From assembly GCF_035917995.1 (NCBI RefSeq), contig NZ_CP109131.1:6882001-6946000 (forward strand): a DNA stretch of 64,000 bases, given 5' to 3'. The translations under genes and the position numbers were made by a program. The stretch comes from Streptosporangium sp. NBC_01755. Its GTDB lineage: Bacteria; Actinomycetota; Actinomycetes; Streptosporangiales; Streptosporangiaceae. The notes beneath the pieces are model-generated. The model saw only the letters and a list, made by a program, of their open reading frames with translations. It was not told where the DNA came from and made no database searches. Of the stretch, positions 43,690 to 51,465 are shown piece after piece; the first letter of the stretch is position 1; the number at the start of each line of letters is the position of its first letter.

Positions 43690-44634
43690 GTGAGATTGTT
43701 CCGGCGGCACCGTCACCGGCGAACCGAGGCGCTGCCGCGCCCGATCGAAGAGGTCGATCTCGACTCCCTGCTCGCCCTGGTCGCGGACAGTCTCGGTTAT
43801 GCCTGCGCGTTCGACCCCGGCGGCGGCGTCCTGACGCTCACCGGCCCGCGCCGGGTCGTGGTGCGGCTGGCGGGGCTGCGCGCCGAGGCCCTGAGGCGCT
43901 CCCGCGAGGACTGGCCGATGCTCGTCTCCGAGCACCTGTCCCACGTCCTGGCCACGCTGGACGAGCCGCTCGACGCCTGTGACCTGGATCAGATACGCCC
44001 GATGCTGCGGACCCGCATCCAACTCGACGACGACCTCGACTCGACCCGCGTGGTCGGCCGTCACCTCACCGCCGACCTGGTCGAGGTGCTCACCATCGGC
44101 TACGGCCCCGCCGGTCGCCCGGTCCGCCCCGAGGAGGTCGGCTGCTGGCCGATCACCGCGGCCCAGGCGCTCGACGTGGCCCTGGAGAACGCCCGCCAGG
44201 ACGAGCGGCTCTCGGTGACGGAGGGCGATCTCGGTGGGGTGGCGGTCCGCAGGCTGACCGGGCCCACCGCCGGCGCCGCCGCCCACCTGCGCAGGCTGGG
44301 CGACTACCTGCCGGTCCCCTCCGACGGGGTTCTCGTCGCGCTGCCCGACCCGGCGACGCTGATCGTCCACCCGGTCGAGGGCATCGGCGTGGTCCGCGCG
44401 ATCGAGCGGCTCCGGCTGTTCGCCCAGCGGGAGTTCGACATGCGCGCCGAGGCACTCAGCCCGCAGGTCTACTGGTGGCACGGTGGCCGCCTCTCCCTGA
44501 TCAGGGCCGATCTGGTCAGCCAGGGCGGGCAGACCCGGCTGGTGGTCGCACCCCCACCGGACTTCGCGCGTGTCCTGGCGGCCATGGCCGTCCGCCCGGA
44601 GGCCCATTCCGACGGCGAGTCCGGCGTCGGCTGA
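43690..44634 (+). CDS. conserved actinobacterial protein of unknown function
   Basis: 314 aa, GTG start with GAGGGG about 9 nt upstream. I do not recognise a named domain. The protein is soluble. It begins with a basic RRHRHRR patch, then IEEVDLDSLLALVADSLGYACAFDPGGGVLTL and alternating strands and helices (RVVVRLAGLRAEALRRSREDWPMLVSEHLSHVLATL). The arrangement resembles the DUF1444/YtpQ pattern of phage- or chaperone-like unknowns, but the match is too weak to name. It starts 39 bp after the LD-carboxypeptidase gene and may be co-transcribed. Confidence 0.75.
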   Translation: MRLFRRHRHRRTEALPRPIEEVDLDSLLALVADSLGYACAFDPGGGVLTLTGPRRVVVRLAGLRAEALRRSREDWPMLVSEHLSHVLATLDEPLDACDLDQIRPMLRTRIQLDDDLDSTRVVGRHLTADLVEVLTIGYGPAGRPVRPEEVGCWPITAAQALDVALENARQDERLSVTEGDLGGVAVRRLTGPTAGAAAHLRRLGDYLPVPSDGVLVALPDPATLIVHPVEGIGVVRAIERLRLFAQREFDMRAEALSPQVYWWHGGRLSLIRADLVSQGGQTRLVVAPPPDFARVLAAMAVRPEAHSDGESGVG

Positions 44635-44799
44635 CGCGCCGATCACCCGAAGCGGAGGAGGTCCCTCGCCCCGAAGGACTCCGTCGGCCGATTCTCGGAT
44701 CGGTCCCGGCGCTCCCGCCCGCGCCCTGGCAGTGGTCGCGGGATGGGGCATGATGGGGTCTGGATCTACCGAACTGTGGGCCAGTGCCCCGGTGTTCAC
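44635..44799 (+). promoter_or_regulatory. probable original upstream region of the hsp70-like gene
   Basis: 165 bp ending in TTCAC, the likely IS target site. Before the insertion this would have joined directly to GAGGAGTGGGAC and the hsp70-like ATG, so any native promoter would lie here. CATGAT near 44749 is a possible -10. Nothing firmer is visible. Confidence 0.35.
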
Positions 44800-44879
44800 G
44801 CCGGAGGTGAAGACCCACGCGGGAGTGCCCGCCAGGGCGCGAGCGTGCCCTGGCCTTCCGTGCCCGTGAGCAGGTCGGC

Positions 44880-45290
44880 TCACGCGGGTCGTTTCCGCTG
44901 TTCGATGTACTGCTTGAGGACCGCGAGCGGTGCGCCGCCCACGCTTGCGGCGAAGTAGGAGCCGGACCAGAAACGCCCGCCGCACAGGTATTGGCGGACG
45001 TGAGCGCCGTATTCCTTGCGCAGCATCCGCGCCGAGACGCCCTTCGGTTGAGTTGACGAGCTTGGACAGGGCGACCTTTGGCGGGTAGTGGACCAGCAGG
45101 TGAACGTGGTCGTGGTCGCTGTTGAACTCGCGAGGTTCGACCTCGAAGTCGGCGCGGACCTCGCGCATGAGTTCCTCGCAGCCGACCGGCATCGGGCCGG
45201 TGAACACCCCATGCCGGTACTTCGTCACGAACACCACGTGTGCGTGAAGGCCGCGGACAACATGGCGTCCGGTGCGTACCTCGGGGTTTG
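44880..45290 (-). pseudogene. tnpA: IS200/IS605 TnpA (Y1 HUH transposase), frameshifted
   Basis: Frame 1 reads NPEVRTGRHVVRGLHAHVVF, VTKYRHGVF and SDHDHVHLLVHYPPKVALSKLVNS, including the HUH motif (HVH). A one-base insertion near 45055 then shifts the frame; frame 2 continues KGVSARMLRKEYGAHVRQYL and AVLKQYIEQRKRPA, including the catalytic Tyr. No ATG/GTG/TTG starts the N-terminal part before 45240. Both catalytic motifs survive but not in one reading frame. Confidence 0.85.
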
Positions 45291-45332
45291 GATTCCACCG
45301 CGGTGACGTAAACCAAACGATACGATCACGGT

Positions 45333-46600
45333 GTGGAATCGGTGAGGCAGACTCGTGCGCACGTGGCGCGACTCGACCTCGGCGCGGACCAGGTGGCCGT
45401 GCTGGACGCTCAGGCGCACACCGCCCGCGCGCTGTGGAACCTGCTGCATGAGTACTTCACCTTCCGCCAAGGCCGGTTCGCGACGGTGAAGGACTGCGAC
45501 GCGGCGATCCGCACAGCCCGCCGCGAGATCGACTGGATGGGACAACTACCCGCCCAGGCCGCGCAAGCGGTGCTGAAAACGTACCGGCAGGCGTGGGCGA
45601 ACTTCTTCAACCCCGACCATCCCGCCAAGCGGCCCACGTTCAAGGGCCGCCTACGGACCCGGTTGGCCGTGGACGTCCCCCAAGCCCGCGATCTGCAGAT
45701 CAAGCGGGTCAACCGGCGGTGGGGCGCGATCAATCTCCCCAAGGTCGGGCGGGTGCGGTTTCGATGGACCAAGGACCTGCCCGGCCTCACCAGGGGCGGT
45801 GCTGCCGGGCGGATCACGGGAGCGCGGCTGGTCAAGGACGCCCACGGCTGGCAGGTCGTGTTCCGTACCCAAACCCTCACCGCGCCGGCCCCTGCCGCCC
45901 GCCCGGGCCCCACGGTGGGGATCGACCGGGGGATCACCGTCGCCCTGGCCCTGTCGGACGGCACCATGCGTGAGCACGCACCCTGGCTTCGCAACGGCGA
46001 GAGGGAACACCTGCGCCGGCTGGAGAAGAAGGCGGCCCGTCAGCGGCGCACCCGCCAGCGCGCGGAGCCGACCTCGCATCGGCTGGCCCGCACCTACGAC
46101 CAGATCGCCCGGCTGCGCGCGAGAGCCAAGCGCCGAGCCGTCGACTGGCAGCACCAGACCACCACCGAACTCGCCGCCACCTTCGGCGTGGTCGTGGTGG
46201 AGGACCTGAAGATCACGAACATGGTCCGTTCGGCCACGGGCACGGTCGCAAACCCCGGCGTGAACGTCGCGCAGAAGGCCGGGCTGAACCGCTCGATCGC
46301 CGGGGAGGCGTGGGGGCGGACGGTCACCCTGTTGGAGTACAAGACCTCCGACCGGGGCGGCCAGGTCGTGAGAGTCCCCGCGCGGGGACCTCGCAGACCT
46401 GTCACCGGTGCGGCCGTCGTGACCCGGCGGCCCGGGACGGGATAAGGTACGCCTGCGCCAACCCCGTGTGCGGTTGGGTCGGGCATGCCGACACCAACGC
46501 CGCGATCAATATCAAGAACGCCGTCGGAATGCCGGTGTCAGGACGTGGAGACCTCGGGATTACCCGGTCTGCGAAGCGTCAACCCCCGCGCGCCGCTTAA
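45333..46600 (+). pseudogene. tnpB: TnpB RNA-guided nuclease (IS605), frameshifted near the C-terminus
   Basis: GTG start. The first 350 codons contain the N-terminal helical domain, RuvC-I GIDRGITVALALSDG (Asp) and RuvC-II VVVVEDLKITNM (Glu). Near 46386 a missing base throws the frame into a stop at 46445. The correct continuation in another frame reads TSQTCHRCGRRD, YACANPVCGWVGHADTNAAINI (four-Cys zinc finger and RuvC-III Asp), ending at 46600. Without a frameshift correction the zinc finger and third catalytic acid are lost, so nuclease activity is unlikely. Confidence 0.88.
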
Positions 46601-46650
46601 CCGCGACGCGACGGGAGAATCTCCGGCCTTCAGGCCGGGGAGGAGTTCAA
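46500..46650 (+). ncRNA. probable omega (reRNA) guide RNA at the IS605 right end
   Basis: In IS605 elements the tnpB 3' end and right end are transcribed as the guide RNA scaffold, ending exactly at the element border. Here the border is 46650 with the terminal hairpin 46620-46641. The guide would start at 46651 (GAGGAGTGGGACATGGCGCA). The boundary at the 5' side is approximate. Confidence 0.5.
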
Positions 46651-46662
46651 GAGGAGTGGGAC

Positions 46663-49356
46663 ATGGCGCAGTGGTGCCTCGGTGTCGATCTGGGGACGAG
46701 TTTCTCCGCCGGGGTGATAGCGGCCGAAGGGCGCTTCGACGTCCTGGAGGTCGAGGGAGAGCGGCGCATCCCCTCCGCCGTCATGCTGGACGAGCGGGGG
46801 ACGCTCGTGGCGGGCAGGATCGCCCAGCGGGGCATCGCGATCAGCCCCGAGCGGGTCGAGCGCAACCCCAAGCGTTACGTCGGCCGGGGGCGGATGCTGC
46901 TCGGCGGTGTCCCGGTGGACGTGGCCGACGCCATGGCGGCACTGCTGGAGCTGTTCGTCAGCGAGGGGCGGCGACGGTTCGACGGCGCCGATCCCGACTG
47001 CATCGCGCTGACCCACCCGGTGGCCTGGGACGCCGGCCGTAAGGCGGTGCTGCTGGCGGCGGCCAGGAAGATCGTCAGCGGCGTGCGGATCGCGCTCATC
47101 GACGAGCCCGTCGCCTCGGCCCGCTACTTCGCCTCCGCCGGGCGGGCGGACGGCGGGTCGCGGCTGGCCGTCTACGACCTTGGCGGCGGCACGTTCGACG
47201 CCGCGGTGCTCACCGTGGACGGCGGTGACTTCGCGGTCGTCGGCGAACCGGGCGGCAGCGACGAGATCGGCGGCGAGGGGTTCGACGAGCAGGTCTTCGC
47301 GTTCCTCGGCGCCCAGATCGAGCGGCTCGACGCCGACTGGTGGCAGCAGGTGACCACCAACCCCGAGCGCCGTTACGTCAGCTACGCCGCCGACCTGCTC
47401 AAGATGGCCAGGGAGGCCAAGGAGACGCTGTCGAAGTTCGAAACCTCCTCCCACTACGTGGTCGGCATCAACGAGGACGTGCACATCACCAGGGCCGACC
47501 TGGAGGATCTCATCGGCGAGGAGATCGTCAGGACGGTCGACATCCTGGACGAGACGATCCGCGGCGCGGGGGTCGAGTCCGGCGAGCTGGCCGCGGTGTT
47601 CATGACCGGTGGCCCCAGCCGGATGCCGCTGGTCCAGAAGGCCGTGCGCGAGCGTTTCGGCGACCGGGTGCGGACCTACGACGACCCGAAGATCGTGGTC
47701 GCCTACGGTGCCGCGCAGCTGGCCTGGAAGCTCAAGGTCGAGCACCGCGGGCCCGGCGCGGACTCCGCCACCGCCGGCGGCCACCGGGCCGCCGGCGGTG
47801 CGGCGGGCATTCCCGGCGCGGGGCAGGTTCCACCCGCCTCCGGTACCTCCGGCGCTCCAGGTACGGGGCAGCGGGCCTTCACCGGCCCGGTGCCCGGCCA
47901 GGCCGCGGGCCACCAGATGCCCAATGCGGCCAACGCGGCCGGTGCGGCCGGTGCGCCGGTGGCGGTTCCGACCGGCGGTCACCGGGCCTTCACCGGTCCC
48001 GAGGGAGGTGCCACCGGTGGCCATCGGGTGCTCACCGGTCCCGGCGACGGCGCCACCGGCGGGCACCGAGGGCTCAGTGGCCGGCCCGCGGGCCGCGGGG
48101 GCACGGCGGGCGGGGACGGACCCGGCGTCCAGGGGATCGAGAAGGTGATGGACGGCGTGCTGGAGGCGCGTGCCGAGGCGGGCCGGGTCTTCGTCCACCA
48201 GGCCTTCGAGCACGGCCACCTGCTGCGCAGGCTCGACGGGATCGAGGGCCGGCACGACCGGGAGCTCGGCTTCGGCAGGCTCGTGGAGTGGGCCGCCTCC
48301 AGCGAGGGCGTCGTGGCGGTGGAGCAGGTCGGGCCCGCGCAGGTGCTGGTCCGCGCCCTCACCCGCGACCTCGCCATCCGCGCCACTCACCCGCTGCAGA
48401 TGTGGGGCAACCCCACCGCGATCGCCCACGGCCGTACGGCGTGGGTCTTCTTCCACTCCCGCCAGGCCGCCGGTGTCGACACCTCGATGGGGCTGCCCTG
48501 GGGGGAGACCGGGCAGCTGGCCATGATCGAGCTCGATCTGGGCGGGGGCTTCGCCTTCCAGGCCCCCCAGCCGCGCGAGCTGGGCCCCTACGCCCAGTGG
48601 TTCCTGAACGAGGACAACAGGTCGCGCCGGCTGCTCGACCAGGAGGCGCCCAGCGGCAGCGAGCCGTCGTCCTCGGTGGGCGCGCCGGGCTGCACCGTGG
48701 TGCTCGGGCAGTTCAGCAGCAACAAGCCGATGTTCCAGAACCGGCACCAGGATTTTCGGCCGTGGCAGGTTCTGTGCCTGGTCGATCCCGGCGGCGTGGT
48801 GCGCCCGACGGTGCGCGAGCCGGGGCGCGGCTGGCTGCACCAGGTGGTCCTGCACCGGGGCAGGTGGTTCACCTCCGGCTCGGCGGGGCTGGAGGCCGAC
48901 ACCGCGGACGGCAGGACCAGGCTGGTCATGCCGCGTCCCCGGGGCGGCGCGCTGCGCTGGTTCTCCGCGGGCAACGAGATCTACGCGGTCGGCACCGACC
49001 AGGTGAGCCCGGCCAGGGGCTGGTCGGTCGGGATCTTCGACCAGCGTTCCCAGACGCTGGAGTTCCTGATGGGCAAGCAGTCGGCGACTCTGGCCGGTCA
49101 CCTCACCTCCCGCCACCGCTGGGAGCGGCCGAGGCTGGTCGCCGACGGCGACTCGATGTGGATGACCATGCAGGACGCGGGCCGTAGCAGGCTGCTGCAC
49201 GTCACCCCCGGCGGGGCGCGGGAGGTGCACCGCACCCCGGGGATGTTCGAGCCGGTCGCCCGGGTCGCCACGGGCCTGCTGTGCCTGCACCGCCCCGCCG
49301 ACGCGACCGGCGCCACCCGTGACCGGCCCGCCACCCTGGTGCACCTGCCGCTCTGA
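46663..49356 (+). CDS. Hsp70-like ATPase with non-DnaK C-terminal domain
   Basis: 897 aa, ATG with AGGAG 6 nt upstream. Residues 1-355 are a complete Hsp70 nucleotide-binding domain: GVDLGTSFSAG (phosphate 1), VYDLGGGTFDAAVL (phosphate 2), IDEPVASARYF (connect 1) and VFMTGGPSRMPLVQKAV (adenosine). Residues about 360-490 are a Gly/Ala/Pro-rich linker with repeated GGHRxxTGP. Residues about 490-897 have repeated beta-strand pairs with Trp (AWVFFHSRQ, GWLHQVVLHRGRWFTSGSAG, LRWFSAGNEIYAVG), looking like a beta-propeller rather than a DnaK substrate domain. No J-protein is adjacent. It converges on the dynamin/GrpE-like operon. Role unknown; a dedicated chaperone or ATP sensor is inferred. Confidence 0.85.
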   Translation: MAQWCLGVDLGTSFSAGVIAAEGRFDVLEVEGERRIPSAVMLDERGTLVAGRIAQRGIAISPERVERNPKRYVGRGRMLLGGVPVDVADAMAALLELFVSEGRRRFDGADPDCIALTHPVAWDAGRKAVLLAAARKIVSGVRIALIDEPVASARYFASAGRADGGSRLAVYDLGGGTFDAAVLTVDGGDFAVVGEPGGSDEIGGEGFDEQVFAFLGAQIERLDADWWQQVTTNPERRYVSYAADLLKMAREAKETLSKFETSSHYVVGINEDVHITRADLEDLIGEEIVRTVDILDETIRGAGVESGELAAVFMTGGPSRMPLVQKAVRERFGDRVRTYDDPKIVVAYGAAQLAWKLKVEHRGPGADSATAGGHRAAGGAAGIPGAGQVPPASGTSGAPGTGQRAFTGPVPGQAAGHQMPNAANAAGAAGAPVAVPTGGHRAFTGPEGGATGGHRVLTGPGDGATGGHRGLSGRPAGRGGTAGGDGPGVQGIEKVMDGVLEARAEAGRVFVHQAFEHGHLLRRLDGIEGRHDRELGFGRLVEWAASSEGVVAVEQVGPAQVLVRALTRDLAIRATHPLQMWGNPTAIAHGRTAWVFFHSRQAAGVDTSMGLPWGETGQLAMIELDLGGGFAFQAPQPRELGPYAQWFLNEDNRSRRLLDQEAPSGSEPSSSVGAPGCTVVLGQFSSNKPMFQNRHQDFRPWQVLCLVDPGGVVRPTVREPGRGWLHQVVLHRGRWFTSGSAGLEADTADGRTRLVMPRPRGGALRWFSAGNEIYAVGTDQVSPARGWSVGIFDQRSQTLEFLMGKQSATLAGHLTSRHRWERPRLVADGDSMWMTMQDAGRSRLLHVTPGGAREVHRTPGMFEPVARVATGLLCLHRPADATGATRDRPATLVHLPL

Positions 49357-49358
49357 CC

Positions 49359-49431
49359 GTTCCCGCCCCTGACCCCGGCCAGGGGCGGGAACGGCCGTCG
49401 TTCCGGCACTCTCAAGGCCGGAACGACGGCC
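49359..49431. terminator. double bidirectional terminator between convergent genes
   Basis: Hairpin 1: GTTCCCGCCCCTG (49359-49371) with CAGGGGCGGGAAC (49380-49392), 13 perfect pairs. Hairpin 2: GGCCGTCGTTCCGGC (49393-49407) with GCCGGAACGACGGCC (49417-49431), 15 perfect pairs. GGCACTCTC/GAGAGTGCC (49405-49442) offers an alternative pairing with hairpin 2. Confidence 0.8.
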
Positions 49432-49474
49432 ATGAGAGTGCCGGACCCGGGTGACCGGCGGAGCGGCCGCCCGG

Positions 49475-51400
49475 TCAGGTTCCGGCGGGGACCGGCTGCT
49501 CGGCGCCCAGGGCGGCCACCGCTCCGGCCAGTTCCCTGCGGAGTTCGTGGCCGCGCCGGGTGAGGGCGCCGATCGCCGCGATGCGCTCCTGGCCCGACTT
49601 GCGGGCCTTGAGGCGGTCGGCGGCCGAGCGGGCGGAGGCGGACTTCAGCTCGGCGCGCCTGGTCTCCAGTTCCCTGCGCCGCCGGGCCAGGGTGTCGTCG
49701 GCGGCCTGCTCGACGCTCACCCGCCAGGTGGCCACCATCCGCTCCAGGTCGAGTGTCATCTCCCTGGTGATCACGGCGAACTGGTCGCGCAGTGCTCCTC
49801 TGATCGCCGCCTGGCTGCGCTGCACCTTCTCCATCGAGCGCCGCCCCATGAAGATGGCCGCGCCGATGGCCGGGGCGACCAGGATGAAGCCCACCGGGCC
49901 GAGCAGGGCCGTGGCGAAGCCGCCCAGGGACAGCCCGATCGAGGCCGAGGGCAGCACGTCCCGGATGAGGTCCACGCTTTCCGGGGCTTCGGCGGCCGTG
50001 TCGCCCCTGACCTGCACCTGCGACAGGCTGGGCATCGCCTGTCTGTCGGTGGTCAGCTCGACCGGGTCGAGGCCGAGATCGCGGGCGAAGGCGTCCAGCG
50101 TGGTCCTGGCCAGCTTCTCCACGTCGTAGACGATCTGCGACCAGGCGGCCTCCAGGGAACGCTGGACGCTGACCGGCAGCTCCGCCATGTACTGGTCGAT
50201 CTGGGCCTGCTTCTTCAGCGTGGCGATCGTGTTCTCGTACGGCTGGCGGATCTCGGCCACCCGTGCGCCCACGATGCCCCCCACCTCCCGGCCGATGAAG
50301 GTGTTGGCCACCATGCCCGCCCTGCGCCGCGCGGACAGCTCGGCCAGGCCGGCCAGGTCGGCGTCCACCTCGGCGAGCCTGGCGGTGACGTCGCCGTCGT
50401 CGTCGGAGCCCGCGGCGACGTCGTCCTTGGCGCCGGTCGTCAGCGAGCCCAGCACCGACAGGGCGGCGGCGACCACCGTGGCGCCCCGCGCCGAGTCCCG
50501 GCCCTCGGCGAAGGCGCGCAGGTGCCGCTCCAGCGCGTCCATGCCGCTGCGCGCCCGCAGCGTGTTCGCCCGCTCCTCGCGCCCCTCGCGCCGCTTGACC
50601 TCGGCTGCCTCGGCGAGCTTGGCGCTCACCGGGATCCAGGGTGCCTCCAGGAGCGGGGCCAGTGTCGCCGCCCTGGCGGGGTCGGCGGCGATCGCCTCGG
50701 TGACGAACGTCCTCAGGCGGGTCTTGTTCTCCTCCTGGAGGTTTCGCCAGTTGGTCGAATCCTCCACCTTGGTCAGCACGAACACGATCGCCTGGACCCG
50801 CTCGGCGGCCTCCGCGAGGAACTCCAGCTCGTGCCTGAGTACCGGCTGGTCCTGCGCGCTGAGCGCGAACAGCAGCGCGTCGGCCCGCTGGAGCATGGCC
50901 ACGGTCACCTGCCGGTGCCCCACCGTCAGGCTGTCCACGCCGGGGGTGTCGAGCAGCCGCAATCCGTCGAGCAGGGGGTTGTCGAGGGTGATGTCCACGC
51001 TGACGACGTCACGACGCTTGCCCGCGTCACCGCGCATCGAGGCGTAGTCGGGGATCGACTCGATGGTGATCGGCGTCTGGAGCGGCCCCGAGTCGGTGCT
51101 GCGGTGGACGACGGCGGCCAGACGCGGGCCGCGCCGTAGCGACAGGAAGCAGTTGGTGGCGACGTCGGCGTCGACCGGGAGCAGGTCGGGGTGGCCCACC
51201 AGCGTGTTGAGCAGCCGGCTCTTGCCGCGTTTCTGCGCCCCGGCGACCACGATGTCGGTGCACTCGTCCTTCCAGCGGCCCGCGCACGCGGCCAGCACCT
51301 CAGCGAGGTCCTGCCTGCCGCACTGCCCGGCCAGCGCGTGGACCTCGTTGGCGTAGCGCAGCAGCCTGGCCACGGGGCCGGTCGGGTCGGAGGTCGTCAT
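49475..51400 (-). CDS. dynamin-family GTPase (IniA-like), membrane-associated
   Basis: 641 aa. G1 P-loop VVAGAQKRGKSRLLNTLVG, switch Thr in DADVATNCF, G3 LLDTPGVDSLTVG, and G4 VFVLTKVEDS. A long helical stalk follows. Near residues 465-515 a Gly/Ala-rich hydrophobic segment (SIGLSLGGFATALLGPVGFI, LVAPAIGAAIFMG) could form the membrane-inserting paddle typical of bacterial dynamin-like proteins. C-terminal coiled coil. It is the last gene of the minus-strand operon, 65 bp after the second GTPase gene. Bacterial tandem dynamin pairs (DynA/DynB, IniA/IniC, LeoA-type) remodel or fuse membranes; that function here is inferred. Confidence 0.87.
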   Translation of the reverse strand: MTTSDPTGPVARLLRYANEVHALAGQCGRQDLAEVLAACAGRWKDECTDIVVAGAQKRGKSRLLNTLVGHPDLLPVDADVATNCFLSLRRGPRLAAVVHRSTDSGPLQTPITIESIPDYASMRGDAGKRRDVVSVDITLDNPLLDGLRLLDTPGVDSLTVGHRQVTVAMLQRADALLFALSAQDQPVLRHELEFLAEAAERVQAIVFVLTKVEDSTNWRNLQEENKTRLRTFVTEAIAADPARAATLAPLLEAPWIPVSAKLAEAAEVKRREGREERANTLRARSGMDALERHLRAFAEGRDSARGATVVAAALSVLGSLTTGAKDDVAAGSDDDGDVTARLAEVDADLAGLAELSARRRAGMVANTFIGREVGGIVGARVAEIRQPYENTIATLKKQAQIDQYMAELPVSVQRSLEAAWSQIVYDVEKLARTTLDAFARDLGLDPVELTTDRQAMPSLSQVQVRGDTAAEAPESVDLIRDVLPSASIGLSLGGFATALLGPVGFILVAPAIGAAIFMGRRSMEKVQRSQAAIRGALRDQFAVITREMTLDLERMVATWRVSVEQAADDTLARRRRELETRRAELKSASARSAADRLKARKSGQERIAAIGALTRRGHELRRELAGAVAALGAEQPVPAGT

Positions 51401-51465
51401 GATCCTTTTCTCCTGTCGGGGATGGATGGGGATGGGCCGGTGCCGTCTTCCGGCGGCGTCCCCTC

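Larger units (their letters stand above)
44800..46650. mobile_element. IS200/IS605-family element (tnpA and tnpB divergent), decayed
   Basis: 1.85 kb. The left end follows TTCAC (44795-44799) and carries an 8-bp hairpin GCCAGGGC/GCCCTGGC (44831-44854). The right end carries CCGGCC-TTCA-GGCCGG (stem 46620-46641) and finishes TTCAA (46646-46650). Subterminal hairpins with no terminal inverted repeats and similar pentanucleotides at both borders are the IS605 hallmark. tnpA (minus) and tnpB (plus) diverge from the centre and each carries one frameshift. The element lies 12 bp before the hsp70-like start codon. Confidence 0.85.

Noticed and set aside
43690-44634. Type III secretion chaperone-like fold for the unknown 314-aa protein
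   Set aside because: Suggested only by a vague strand/helix pattern with no conserved motif, so left as unknown function.
48120-48170. Possible frameshift between the Hsp70 ATPase domain and the C-terminal half
   Set aside because: The single frame stays open through the linker with consistent codon bias on both sides.
46663-49356. Annotation as DnaK
   Set aside because: Only the ATPase domain matches; the DnaK substrate-binding domain and EEVD-type tail are absent and no dnaJ is adjacent.
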